DNA of 39,888 bases, from NCBI GenBank assembly GCA_026954325.1, contig JAIXKK010000130.1, positions 3,631-43,518 on the forward strand. The letters are read 5' to 3'. Both the position numbers and the translations under genes were made by a program. The notes under the pieces were generated by a model that was given only the letters and a program-made list of their open reading frames with translations, made no database searches and was not told the DNA's origin. Below, in pieces: positions 18,821-27,729 of the stretch. Position 1 is the stretch's first letter; the number at the start of each line of letters is the position of its first letter. This stretch comes from Bryobacterales bacterium. GTDB lineage: Bacteria > Acidobacteriota > Terriglobia > Bryobacterales > Bryobacteraceae.

Positions 18821-21800
18821 TTAAAACTGGAAGCGGAGCACCATCTGAATGGTCCGCGGATTGTTTCCGAAGGCGATTTCGGGATTGTTGAAATCCACGT
18901 TCGAGGGCAGCAGGTAGTTGCGGGTATCGGTGCGGGGTTGCAGGTACGCGTTATCAATCAACCCCGGCGTAAACTGCGAGTGGTTAAACGCGTTGTACAT
19001 CTCCGTGCGGAATTCGATGGACTTGTGTTCGGTGACATAGACGCGTTTGCTGAACGACAAATCAAAGTTGTTGATTCCCCGCAGCGGCAGCGTCGAGCGC
19101 CCGCCGTTGGCGTACGCGCCCAGCCCGGCGGAAATGTAGCGCGCGTTGGGATTCGCCGCGAGGTAGGCCACGGTGGCTCCGGCGCTGTTCCTGAGGGGAG
19201 TTGCGCCGCTGCCGATACCGTCCGTACCCGCGGGATTGATGATGACGCGGTCGCCCGCGGAATCGCCGTTCAGATTCGAATCGATGCCGCTTTGCACGGT
19301 GGCCAGCATCGGCGATTCAGCGATGTAAGTGCCCGAAAGCGTGTAATTCGCGAAGATGTCCCTCATCAGCCGGCTGGAACTCTTGGCGAACCATGGAGTT
19401 TCGTACACCCAACTCATGGTGAACCGCTGCCTTCGGTCGAGCGCGGACGAGGCGCGTTCGGCGGCGTAGTTCTGGAAATCCTGCGGGCGGCGGGGCTGGA
19501 TGAGGGTAGAGAAGACGGCCGCCGTACCATCATCAATGTTGTGGCTCCAGGTGTACGAACCGAGGAACTGCAAGTTGTGAGAGAACCGCTTGCGCACCTG
19601 GGTGGCGAGGCCGTGATAGGTGGAATTCCCAATGGGCATGAAGGCCGTGATGAACTGGCCGAATCCGTATTGCGCGAGCGTGTTCCGCTGCGCGGCTGCC
19701 TGCGCCGTCAGCATGTTGAGCGTCAACGGCAGGCTATCGAGCGCCGCCTGCGAAGGCGCCGACATGTAAGTGGGCAGGCTGTTGGTTGGCGTCACGACCG
19801 CGGCCGAGTTGAGGCGCATCTGCGCCGGCAGATTCACCCCGCGTGTTCCCAGATAGCGCACTTCCACGGTGTAGTCATGAGCGAACACTTTCTCGATGCC
19901 GAAGGTCCAGTTGATGGCATACGGGCGCTTCTGATCGGGGACGTAGGACGCGGTCAGCGCCCGCGCATCGGCCGCGCTGAGTTGCGTGCCGAGTTGCGCC
20001 GGAGCGGTCAGCCCGCCGTTGGCCAGGAAGCCCGCGGCATTACTCGAAAGATCCACGTCCGAGGTGGTGAAGAACTGCGGCGGCAGCGACAGGATGCCGA
20101 GATTCTGATACACCTGGTCGTAGGCCATCCCGAACCCCGCGCGAACGGAGAGCGAACCGCTCCCGCGCGGAGACCAGGCCAACCCAACGCGAGGCGCCCA
20201 GTTGTTGGTCTGCGCGGCCGGCGAACGGAAATCGATCACGCCGGGCACCGAAGCGATGGAGTTCAACGACTGGGTCTGATTGCCGGCGGGCACGCCGACA
20301 TACTCGTAGCGCAAGCCCAGATTCAGGGTCAGGTTGGGCTTGAGGCGGAAATCGTCATTCGCGTAGAAGGCATGGGACCAGAGATTACCCCAGAAAGCCG
20401 AGGCTCCAAAGCTGCGCTCTCCGATGTCGTCCGGCACCTGGTCAAAGAGGTAACGGTCGAGCGTGGTGTACTCGTAGTCGCCGCGCACCCGCTGCACGAA
20501 GAACTGCGGCGCCACCACGCGCCGCAAGTCGTAGCCGAACTTCAGCGTGTGCCGTCCCAGGATTTTCGTCACATTGTCGTCGAAGGTGTAGGTATTGATC
20601 GCCGTGCTTTGAGGCGCGTTGGGGTCGGGCCCGATTTGCAGGTTCAAGTCGTTGGTGAAGGCCAGATTCGGAAACTGGTTCAGGCCCGGAAACTGGAAGT
20701 CGCCCACGGGGTAGTTGCTGAAATACCGCGTGTAGGCGAGTCTTCCCTCGTTAAACATAGTGGGAGAGAACGTGTGGACGTGAGAGAGCGAGGTGACATA
20801 GGAGTTGACCGGCGAACTGCTGAAGAAGGCCGGTAGCGTTGCCGTGTTGTCAATGGAGCGCTGGTTGTTGCCTACCAGCCGGAAGCGGAACTGATCTTTT
20901 TCCGACAGGTTGTAATCCACATTTCCGAGGTAGTTGTAACTGTTGATGTAGAACGGGGCGACGATGGGTAGAATCCCGATGGGGATGTCCTTTCCGCCCA
21001 CCGGAGTGGCGCTGGATGCGGTGGGCGCCACGGGAACGTACTGTTTGAACACATTCCAGTTCGTCTGGCTGATGCCGGGCATCTGGTCAATCATGGAGAC
21101 GCCCGCGGCGGTGGGGGCAAAGACAGCGCTCGCCGGCGTACCCGCCTGCCCGTAGGGGATGTACTCGAAGTTGCCGAAGTAGAACAGCTTGTCCTTCTGG
21201 ATGGGCCCGCCAATCGTCGCGCCGAGGCGGTTCTGGTCCAGGCGCTGCCGGTCGCTGATGCCCTGGCGCTTGAAACTGGCGTCGAGGGCATTCAAATCCC
21301 TGTTCTGAAAGTATTCGTAAATGGAGCCATGAAGTTCGTTCGTGCCGCTCTTCGGCACGACGTTGAACGTTCCTCCGGAATTGTTCCCGAATTCCGGCGA
21401 CATCATGTTCTGGATCAGCGTGAACTCGCCTGTCGCTTCATTCGAAATGGTGGCGATGGGGCCGGTGACGTCGCGGCGGTTGTTGTCGATGCCGTCAATC
21501 ACGAAATTGTTGTTCGTCGGGCGCTGTCCGCCCACCGAAGGGCCAATGCCGTATCCGACGCCGCCCGAGGAAGCTACGCCGGCGCTGAGGAGTGACAAGT
21601 TGATGGCTCCGAGGTTGTTGAAGCCGCTCACATTGCTCGCCATGTTCAATTGCATGGCGGCCTTGCTGTCATAGGTGGAAGCCAGTTGCGACGTTGTAGT
21701 GTCGATCAACGGCTGGGATTCCGTCACATCAATCGTAGTGGTCACTTCGCCCACCGCCAAGCGCACGTTTGCGGTGAGGGTACGGTTCAGCTCCACCACT

Positions 21801-22111
21801 AACCCTTTGATCTGCCGCCGGGCGAAGCCCTTCGCCTCGGTGGTGAGTTCATAATTGCCCACAAGCACGTTGTCAAACCGGTAGGCGCCGGTTGGATCTG
21901 TTTGCGTCACTTTCGCGACATGCGTATCCACATTGGTCAATGTGACTTTCGCCCCGGAGACCGATGCCGCCGTGGGATCCGTAACCACGCCTACAATATT
22001 GCCCGCTGCCGCCTGAGACCAGGCACGTGGAGCGGCCAGCGCCAGGAAAATCAGCGGGAAAAGAAAAAACGAAGCACGTTGAGAAGGTAAAGCCTTCGCA
22101 CAAAATCGCAT
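18821..22111 (-). CDS. TonB-dependent receptor, Oar-like, with carboxypeptidase-regulatory-like domain
   Basis: A 1096-aa outer-membrane receptor. I start at the ATG at 22111, with AAGGGG about 7 nt upstream, giving a positively charged N-terminus and a signal peptide ending near APRAWSQ (residue ~33). A further in-frame start at 22177 lies inside a palindrome and precedes a non-secretory stretch. Residues ~38-118 form the regulatory-like beta-sandwich (GNIVGVVTDPTAASVSGAKV, then YRFDNVLVGNYELTTEAKGF). Next come a plug-like region (NFVIDGIDNNRRDVTGP, GGTFNVVPKSGTNELHGSIY) and a barrel ending in IQMVLRFQF. It is convergent with nuoN. The ligand is unknown. The barrel is clearly diverged from the other receptor in this window, so this is not a recent duplication. 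Confidence 0.93.
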   Translation of the reverse strand: MRFCAKALPSQRASFFLFPLIFLALAAPRAWSQAAAGNIVGVVTDPTAASVSGAKVTLTNVDTHVAKVTQTDPTGAYRFDNVLVGNYELTTEAKGFARRQIKGLVVELNRTLTANVRLAVGEVTTTIDVTESQPLIDTTTSQLASTYDSKAAMQLNMASNVSGFNNLGAINLSLLSAGVASSGGVGYGIGPSVGGQRPTNNNFVIDGIDNNRRDVTGPIATISNEATGEFTLIQNMMSPEFGNNSGGTFNVVPKSGTNELHGSIYEYFQNRDLNALDASFKRQGISDRQRLDQNRLGATIGGPIQKDKLFYFGNFEYIPYGQAGTPASAVFAPTAAGVSMIDQMPGISQTNWNVFKQYVPVAPTASSATPVGGKDIPIGILPIVAPFYINSYNYLGNVDYNLSEKDQFRFRLVGNNQRSIDNTATLPAFFSSSPVNSYVTSLSHVHTFSPTMFNEGRLAYTRYFSNYPVGDFQFPGLNQFPNLAFTNDLNLQIGPDPNAPQSTAINTYTFDDNVTKILGRHTLKFGYDLRRVVAPQFFVQRVRGDYEYTTLDRYLFDQVPDDIGERSFGASAFWGNLWSHAFYANDDFRLKPNLTLNLGLRYEYVGVPAGNQTQSLNSIASVPGVIDFRSPAAQTNNWAPRVGLAWSPRGSGSLSVRAGFGMAYDQVYQNLGILSLPPQFFTTSDVDLSSNAAGFLANGGLTAPAQLGTQLSAADARALTASYVPDQKRPYAINWTFGIEKVFAHDYTVEVRYLGTRGVNLPAQMRLNSAAVVTPTNSLPTYMSAPSQAALDSLPLTLNMLTAQAAAQRNTLAQYGFGQFITAFMPIGNSTYHGLATQVRKRFSHNLQFLGSYTWSHNIDDGTAAVFSTLIQPRRPQDFQNYAAERASSALDRRQRFTMSWVYETPWFAKSSSRLMRDIFANYTLSGTYIAESPMLATVQSGIDSNLNGDSAGDRVIINPAGTDGIGSGATPLRNSAGATVAYLAANPNARYISAGLGAYANGGRSTLPLRGINNFDLSFSKRVYVTEHKSIEFRTEMYNAFNHSQFTPGLIDNAYLQPRTDTRNYLLPSNVDFNNPEIAFGNNPRTIQMVLRFQF

Positions 22112-22129
22112 AAGATAACCCCTTGTTCC

Positions 22130-22188
22130 GAGACTGGAAGTCTCACGCCAAAGCGAAATCACGCGCATACGGAACAATGTTCCGTATG
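22130..22188 (-). promoter_or_regulatory. Palindromic operator candidate upstream of the second receptor
   Basis: A perfect 23-nt palindrome, CATACGGAACA-A-TGTTCCGTATG, spans 22166-22188 and is centred on 22177, 55-77 nt upstream of the receptor start. A second, short inverted repeat GAGACT-GGA-AGTCTC (22130-22144) lies between it and the start codon. The first has the size and symmetry of a dimeric repressor site; the second could be a leader hairpin. No regulator gene is adjacent and I could not assign a convincing -35/-10 pair. Confidence 0.5.
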
Positions 22189-22438
22189 TGCATTATCACG
22201 GACTTCAAGTTTTGTGCTCTCACAGGGGAAGACGCCCACCGCGCCATCGACGTGACTACCATCGAAACGGTATTTCGGACCGTAACAAATAAGTACGCCG
22301 GGCCTTTTATTGGCATCACGCTTGCGGATCGACTACACGTCCGGCACGGGGGACGCATACGGGCCGAAGCCGGATCGCGGGGAGAGTCCGCACAACGCGC
22401 ACGCATCCCCGCTTCTCCGGCGCGGCATCCGGTTGCCG

Positions 22439-22648
22439 TTACAGGGAATCTGTGTTCGCCAAATGAACGCGCAAATTCTCCAACAGGCGGCTGACGATTT
22501 GTTCGCGCTGGTGCAAATGCCGGCGGTACACCGATGTCCGGGTATGACGGGTTTCCCGCAACAGTTCGCGCTGCTCGCGTTCGAGTAACTCGAGGACGAG
22601 ATCCCACTCTTCCCTGGCCAAGGCCGGTATCTCAGAAGTAACATCCAT
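22439..22648 (-). CDS. Small helical hypothetical protein (69 aa)
   Basis: A 69-aa charged helical protein: LAREEWDLVLELLEREQRE and LLRETRHTRTSVYRRHLHQR, then a C-terminal helix REQIVSRLLENLRVHL. I use the ATG at 22648 because GGAGG lies about 7 nt upstream; the frame is open to 22690 but the extra residues lack a ribosome-binding site. Short proteins with an 'EEW.L...LLERE..EL..E..HT....YR..L..R...V..LL..L' layout are, from memory, common in acidobacteria and uncharacterised. It has no membrane segment, cysteines or enzyme motif. About 250 nt to its left (22189-22438) hold no gene that I can support. Confidence 0.7.
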   Translation of the reverse strand: MDVTSEIPALAREEWDLVLELLEREQRELLRETRHTRTSVYRRHLHQREQIVSRLLENLRVHLANTDSL

Positions 22649-22854
22649 CACTGCACCTCCTACTCCTGACTCAAACTTTAGCATCCGCATAAACGCAATA
22701 GAATCCCGCCGTGACTGCAGATTGCGCCGCGCAATGATCCGTACAGAAACTCGGGCTTCCGGACTGATTCCGATCGGACGGGGAGGCAGATCCCGGCGAG
22801 CAGACAGGTCCGGACCAACTCACCAAGCGGCATCGCCGATGTTCTCCCTTGAAA

Positions 22855-22886
22855 TTGACTTGCGAGGCGGCTTGAGGGAGTACAAT
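22855..22886 (+). promoter_or_regulatory. Possible promoter for the 22970-25472 gene pair
   Basis: TTGACT (22855-22860) and TACAAT (22881-22886) are each close to consensus, but the spacing is 20 nt, longer than optimal. A start near 22893 would give a leader of about 77 nt. The rest of the 22649-22969 gap holds no coding sequence that I can support. Confidence 0.3.
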
Positions 22887-22969
22887 AGCGGGTGTGGTGC
22901 AAACCCTCGCGGTTAGATTGACGAACAAATCCGGAACATCGTCACCGATGTCCGTGAATCTGCATTGAG

Positions 22970-24181
22970 ATGCCTATGAACGCGGATCCTATCCGATCGC
23001 TACTGGCGCGCTGGCCCGAAGGCGAGCCGGCGCACGCGGAACTGCTACATGAAGCCGGTATTGAGTTTGTGGTGGAGGACTCACCGCCGCCGGCATTCGC
23101 GGAAGCCCTGGGGAAGGCGGGCATAGGCGTGGTGTCTCCATCGGCCCTCGGCTCCGTCGTGAAGGATGGTTTATGGCCGGGCATCAGCCGTGAGCCGAAT
23201 GTAGAGGGGAGAGGGGACGAGACCGCCAGCGCCAGCCGGGAACCGTGGGTGAACGCCAACGGCTACGAGGTGCAGGTGGAACGCGCCCTCAGCGGCAAGC
23301 CGCCACTGCTTGGCTATCTTCCGAATGACAAAGCGGGACTTTCACCGGAGCGTGTCGTGCCCTTCGATACGCTGACGATCGCGCTGGCCGAGGCGCGGGT
23401 GAACGGCGGCAACTACATTCTCGCGCTCGAGCCGCATTACCGGACGGCCCTGGCGGGCGGGCAGGAGAGAGCGAAGAAGGCCTGGCGTTCGCTCGGGACC
23501 ACGGCCCGGTGGCTGAAGGAGAACGCGTCTTTGTTCGGGCGTCCTGTTCTGCCTACCATCACGATGGTGGTGGGCAAATCCGAGGAGACGCATGAATTTG
23601 CGAACCTTTTGTTCCGGCGCGGGGCCAGCCCGAGCGTCGTCTCCGTGGAACGCATTCCGAAGCCCTCGCCGCAGATTCTGGTGGTGTCGGCCGCCGGGTT
23701 GAAACCTGTTCCTGAAGCGGTTTTGGAGCACGCCCGCGCCGGGGCGACCGTGATCATTGACACGGCTCCGCCGCCGGGGTGGAAAAAGGTGAAGCCCGAG
23801 CGCGACCGTGATTTCTACAGCCTCGGCAAAGGGCAGGTGCTGGTCTATCATGAACCTGTTGCCGATCCGAGTGAGTATGCGCTCGATGTGATCGATGTGG
23901 CCACCTACAAGCGCCGGCCGGTGAGGATATGGAATGCGCTGGCGGCCATTGCTATTGCTACCGCGGGGGTTCAGCGCGGCCAGGCGTTGATGCACGTGGT
24001 GAACTACGGCGCCGCCATAGACCAGGAGGTGCAGGCGCGCGTGCAAGGCCATTTCACGAAAGCCGTGTTATTGCGGCCGGAAAGCCAACCCCGCGAACTG
24101 AAGGTGTTTCACCGCGGCGCCGCAACCGAGGTCTTCCTGCCGTCCCTGGAGACGGTGGCAACCGTCCGATTCCTTGTGTAA
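22970..24181 (+). CDS. Hypothetical protein, possibly glycosidase-like
   Basis: A 403-aa protein with no signal peptide or membrane segment. The first part alternates beta-alpha units (AGIEFVVEDSPPPAFAEAL, AGIGVVSPSAL). The middle contains SREPWVNANGYEVQ, then PPLLGYLPNDKAGLSPERV and ALAEARVNGGNYILALEPHY. This resembles the way some acidobacterial TIM-barrel or beta-galactosidase-like proteins are laid out, with an 'SREPWV.ANGY' motif. The later part (ILVVSAAGLKPVPEAVLEHA, GATVIIDTA) looks like a flavodoxin or glutamine-amidotransferase-like Rossmann segment. No catalytic pair can be named, so the glycosidase idea is inference. ATG codons at 22970 and 22976 are both possible. It ends one nt before the DUF362 gene, so the two are probably coupled. 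Confidence 0.75.
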   Translation: MPMNADPIRSLLARWPEGEPAHAELLHEAGIEFVVEDSPPPAFAEALGKAGIGVVSPSALGSVVKDGLWPGISREPNVEGRGDETASASREPWVNANGYEVQVERALSGKPPLLGYLPNDKAGLSPERVVPFDTLTIALAEARVNGGNYILALEPHYRTALAGGQERAKKAWRSLGTTARWLKENASLFGRPVLPTITMVVGKSEETHEFANLLFRRGASPSVVSVERIPKPSPQILVVSAAGLKPVPEAVLEHARAGATVIIDTAPPPGWKKVKPERDRDFYSLGKGQVLVYHEPVADPSEYALDVIDVATYKRRPVRIWNALAAIAIATAGVQRGQALMHVVNYGAAIDQEVQARVQGHFTKAVLLRPESQPRELKVFHRGAATEVFLPSLETVATVRFLV

Positions 24182-24182
24182 G

Positions 24183-25472
24183 ATGAGAACCATCATGGAA
24201 CTGTCCCGACGTCATTTTCTCGGCGCTGCCGCTTTGACAGCGGCGGCGAGTCCGTTCGAACTGGCTGCGGCTCCCGCGGCAAGGATGCCGAAGTCGTATT
24301 TCGGGGTTCATCCGTTTGTGGAGGAGAACCCGAAAGCAGTGTTCATCAAGCGGACCAAGGTTGCGCACAAGATGGACGAAGCGACGAAGCTGAGAGAAGG
24401 CGTCGCCTTCGCCCGGGAGGTGTTTCAACCGCTCGACGGGCCGCCGGGCATTCCGGTTTCGCACCGGGTGATCCTCAAGCCGAACTTCACCAGCGTCCGC
24501 AACAAGCGGCCGAACGAAGAGAACTGGGGCACGGGGACGGATCCGCAGTTCTATGAAGGCATCATCATGGGCCTCAAGGAACTGGGCGTCCGCAAGATGT
24601 ACTTCCTGGAGGCAAACAACTTCCACACGTGGAACTATCGCGGGTTGGCCGATATCAATGACCGTCACGGCGTCGAGATGAACGAGCCCGAGCGCCGCGT
24701 CCGCAATTTCGAAGACAGCTACGAAATGACGTGGACGAAGGTTCCTGACCCGGTGGTTTATACCCGCATTCCGCACTATGCGCCGGTGAACGAGCCCGAT
24801 ACGTGGCTGCTCAACATCGCCAAGTGGAAATCCCACGGCATGTGCATGACGCTTTCCACCAAGAATGAGCAGGGTTTGGTGGTGAAGCCGTACGTGCGGT
24901 TCTGCCCGGGTTGGAGCATGGTGACGGGAGTGCCGGACTTCATGAAGCCGGACATTCACCCCGAAGTGGAACGCCGCGTCAACCGCTACTTCGAGAATCA
25001 CCGCAAACTGGGCTATGCCCGCTATGACAGCCCCGCTAAGCTGGGCCCCATGAACCAGGAACTGTGGGCGCACAAGACCTGCGACAACACCCAGACGCTG
25101 AACACCGGCCTGGCCATCATCGAGGGTATCTACGGACGTGACGGCGATGGTTTCGGCATCGGCAACGACTACATGACGAACCTCGTGATGTTCAGTAAGA
25201 ACAAGCTGCGTTTGGACATGATCGGGATGTACCTGGGCGGCCACGAGCCCGGCGCGGTGAATCTGTTCCGTATCGCCAAGGAGCGCGGCCTGCTCGATAC
25301 GTTCAATCCCTGGGAAGTGCCGATTTATGAGTGGGTGGACGGACGGGCCGTGCGGCGGCAGTTGTCGGACTTTGAACGGACTCCGATGAAGACGTACTAT
25401 CTGCAGAAGGAGGGCGAGCCGTACCTGCACCTGGTGAATGATCCGATTGATTATTCGCGCGTGAAGGTGTGA
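24183..25472 (+). CDS. Tat-exported DUF362-domain protein
   Basis: A protein of about 429 aa with a twin-arginine signal (MELSRRHFLGAAALTAAA), predicting export of a folded protein. The body fits DUF362: VSHRVILKPNFTSV, then the glycine-spaced YEGIIMGLKELGVRKMYFLE, LNIAKWKSHGMCMTLSTKN, and late NTGLAIIEGIYGRDGDGFG. DUF362 domains often accompany Fe-S or oxidoreductase systems, but their activity is not established. I see no CxxCxxC ferredoxin motif here. ATG codons at 24183 and 24195 both keep the Tat motif; the one at 24195 has a slightly better upstream GATGAG. It is coupled to the unknown gene upstream, suggesting a shared task, possibly at the cell surface. Confidence 0.82.
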   Translation: MRTIMELSRRHFLGAAALTAAASPFELAAAPAARMPKSYFGVHPFVEENPKAVFIKRTKVAHKMDEATKLREGVAFAREVFQPLDGPPGIPVSHRVILKPNFTSVRNKRPNEENWGTGTDPQFYEGIIMGLKELGVRKMYFLEANNFHTWNYRGLADINDRHGVEMNEPERRVRNFEDSYEMTWTKVPDPVVYTRIPHYAPVNEPDTWLLNIAKWKSHGMCMTLSTKNEQGLVVKPYVRFCPGWSMVTGVPDFMKPDIHPEVERRVNRYFENHRKLGYARYDSPAKLGPMNQELWAHKTCDNTQTLNTGLAIIEGIYGRDGDGFGIGNDYMTNLVMFSKNKLRLDMIGMYLGGHEPGAVNLFRIAKERGLLDTFNPWEVPIYEWVDGRAVRRQLSDFERTPMKTYYLQKEGEPYLHLVNDPIDYSRVKV

Positions 25473-25490
25473 GGGCGCGCCATGGCGCCC
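25473..25490 (+). terminator. Weak hairpin after the DUF362 gene
   Basis: GGGCGC (25473-25478) pairs with GCGCCC (25485-25490) across a GCCATG loop, starting right at the stop codon. There is no T-tract. The stem is short, so this is only a candidate transcript end. The next 125 nt to the convergent propeller remnant hold nothing clear. Confidence 0.3.
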
Positions 25491-25617
25491 GGACGCCGCG
25501 GATAGGAACGCCGCGAGGGATACTTCGAGATGTGGAGATGGGGGCAGCGGAGTTTGGGCTCCTGTTCCCTTCGGTGGCGTTTTGTTGTCCCAGAGGAGCC
25601 GGCGAATTCCGAGGGGT

Positions 25618-27230
25618 TCATCGCAACAGCCAGATATTGGAGAGCATTTCGACACTGGAAAACACGATCCTGTCACGTGCCAGGCCGCGGTCCTTCCACG
25701 GCAAGCCATGAATCAGTTGCCGGTTGCCGTGGATGTGCGCAACGGCAATTCTCTCGCCGATGGGCCTGCCCGCGGAAGGGTCGAAGCGCCGGGCCGACAA
25801 GCAACGGAACGAGCCGTGAGATTCGTCGAAGTAGATCCACTGCCCGTTCGGCGACCAAAGAGGCGTGAGCCCGGCTGAAATCTCTACCCACTCCCGCCGC
25901 GGCACGCGCCCATCGCGCCGGAACCGGGCGGCGAATATCTTCGGTTGTGCTTCCGGATGCTCCCGCTGGAGCGCCACAAAGGCAATCCAACGGCTGCCCG
26001 CGGCCACGCTCGCCTGAGTTATCAGCAGACCGTCGTCGTGCACGGGTTCCGTAGCCGGGCCTCCGGCGAAATCGCGGATGAGAAGGCGTTTCGGGGGCGA
26101 TTCGTTGAACAAATAAGAGGCGCCATCGGGGGTCAGGTCCACCCCCTCGCAATCTTTACACAGGACCCGGGTGTCACCCGATGCGAGGGTCATTCTCATG
26201 AAGGTGACCTTGCCATTGGGGCCCCACCTGCCAAAAATGAGGAAACTGCCGTCGGGACTGATCCGCCCATGCGCTTCCTTTTCGTCCGTGAAGGTCAGTT
26301 GCCGCTCCACCCCTGAACGCCGGTCAAGCACGTACTGGTCGCCGTGATCGCTCTTACGCCAGGATGTGAAGGACACGAGCGCTCCGTCGGCAGTGACGCT
26401 GGCGAATTGCTCCGAAGTTTGTTGGGGAGTCAGCCGGCGCGCCTCGCCATGCACGGTGGCGGTGTCGGCATCGAGCGGCAGTTCGTACACGTCGATGTCC
26501 CGGCTCACTACCGCCGCGGCCATGCGCCCGTTGGAGGACGCCGACGGCTCCCGGACATGACCGGTATTGGTGGTGATGCGCTCCGGCGGCGACGGTTTCC
26601 AATCCGGGGAAAAGCGAATTCGCCAGAGATTGGCGCCGTCTCGCGTTCTTACGCGGAACACAACGCTGCCGTTATCGTAAAAATCGGGTGTCCGAAAGCT
26701 TTGCCAGGAGTCCGGAAAATCCCGGGCCGGCTGGCCGGCCAGCAGCGGAAACACTCCCAGGGGCTTGACCCAGGCTCCATCGCGGGGAGTAAGCCACCAG
26801 TCTATCGGGGTGGTGGCGCTCTCTCCAATGAAAATAAGAGACTCGTTTCCGGCCCAAATGGGCGATCTTGATTCCAACTCCGGCCGCAGTTGTCTCGATT
26901 CGCCGCCGGATGCCGGCATGATCCATGATCCGTTAGCTTTCCCGTACGCGATCCATTGGCCATCGGGAGAATACCGCGGGCTGACGCCGCCCGTGGCAAG
27001 CAGGCGAGCCTCTCCGCCAAATATGGGCACGACGTAGATTCCCCGCGGCTCACGGGTGGATTGGAATGCCACCTCGTCTCCCTTGGGAGAGATTGCCGGG
27101 AAGACGTCGGCGCCGGGGTCTCGAGTGAGGCGGGTTGCGGGACCACCTGCCACCGCCTGGATATAAACATCAAAGTTATCCGGATCAGCCCGATTGGAGG
27201 CATAGACGATCAGTTTGCCGTCCTGTCTAC
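25618..27230 (-). pseudogene. 5'-truncated TolB/WD40-like beta-propeller protein
   Basis: At least 511 aa are readable from a GTG at 27153 to the stop at 25618, built of repeated propeller blades: VFPAISPKGDEVAFQSTREP, GGVSPRYSPDGQWIAYGK, ISPDGSFLIFGRW, LTPLWSPNGQWIYFDE. The C-terminus (DRIVFSSVEMLSNIWLLR) looks complete. The same frame stays coding-like further upstream (DGKLIVYASNRADPDNFDVY) to about 27230, where it runs into a fragment of an unrelated gene on the other strand. The N-terminal part is therefore missing. In acidobacteria such propellers are usually the C-terminal half of a Ser/Thr protein kinase or a winged-helix regulator, so the lost part was probably one of these. A short propeller protein might still be made from an internal start. 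Confidence 0.65.
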
Positions 27231-27493
27231 TGGTAAACCTCGCCGTGCTCGAGCAGAAGACGAAGCGCGGGCATGAAGCGGCAACTCATCTGCTCGAGGC
27301 GACTCAGGAGATGGAGAGCGCCGTCGGGAAGACGCATCCGGACCTGGCCAAGGCGCTGGAATCCTATGCCGAGGTACTGCGCCGCATGGGCCGGAAACCC
27401 GAAGCGCGCCAAGCAGCCCAGCGCGCGAGGGAAATCCGCCATTTCCTGGCAACAACGGTGGATTGGCATGATTTGAAAACGCCGGCTCAATGA
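27231..27493 (+). pseudogene. 3' fragment of a TPR-repeat protein
   Basis: From about 27231 the plus strand encodes LVNLAVLEQKTKRGHEAATH, then LLEATQEMESAVGKTHPDLA, KALESYAEVLRRMGRKPEAR and QAAQRAREIR, ending at 27493. This is the kinesin-light-chain type of tetratricopeptide repeat ('NLA.L....R..EA', 'HPD.A..L..YA..LR..GR..EA') plus a C-terminal tail. Only about one and a half repeats remain and there is no start codon or ribosome-binding site in a sensible place. The left edge coincides with the broken 5' end of the propeller gene on the opposite strand. Similar full proteins often also carry a kinase or CHAT domain. Confidence 0.6.
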
Positions 27494-27510
27494 TTGTGTT
27501 TGGCCGGCCG

Positions 27511-27720
27511 GCCCGGAGCGCGGTGACATCAGCAATTTGCCGCCGCGGTCCTGGAACGAGGCCAGGCCGGTATCCGCGGCGTCAAGCACGCTGTTGATCC
27601 CCTCCAAGCGGTCGAGGTCTTTTTCGAGGTGGAAACGATCGAGCGTGCAGGTTGGGTACTTCCTTGTTGCCGATGGTGGCGAAGATGGTGTCGGGCCAGT
27701 TCGCGCGATGGCCGGCGTTC
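27511..27720 (-). pseudogene. Fragment of a tannase/feruloyl-esterase-family protein
   Basis: On the minus strand the segment reads RKYPTCTLDRFHLEKDLDRL, then EGINSVLDAADTGLASFQDR and GGKLLMSP. This resembles the tannase and feruloyl esterase family around '(F)DFD.D...L......LDA..PDL.AF..RGGKL(I/L)..HGW.D'. The frame departs from the family exactly where HGW.D should follow, and the rest, including catalytic residues, is absent. The frame stays open into the TPR fragment but with unrelated sequence. It sits just downstream of the permease stop and has no start of its own. Confidence 0.5.
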
Positions 27721-27729
27721 GAGCGAGGC

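Noticed and set aside
22166..22188. Palindrome as a LexA/SOS box
   Set aside because: The Gram-positive-type box is GAAC-N4-GTTC; here the arms are GAAC-N3-GTTC with longer symmetry, so the spacing does not fit.
27625..27715. Minus-strand alternative frame with NWPDTIFATIGNKEVPN
   Set aside because: It looks coding-like for about 20 residues but cannot be tied to a family, and the overlapping tannase-like frame explains the stretch better.
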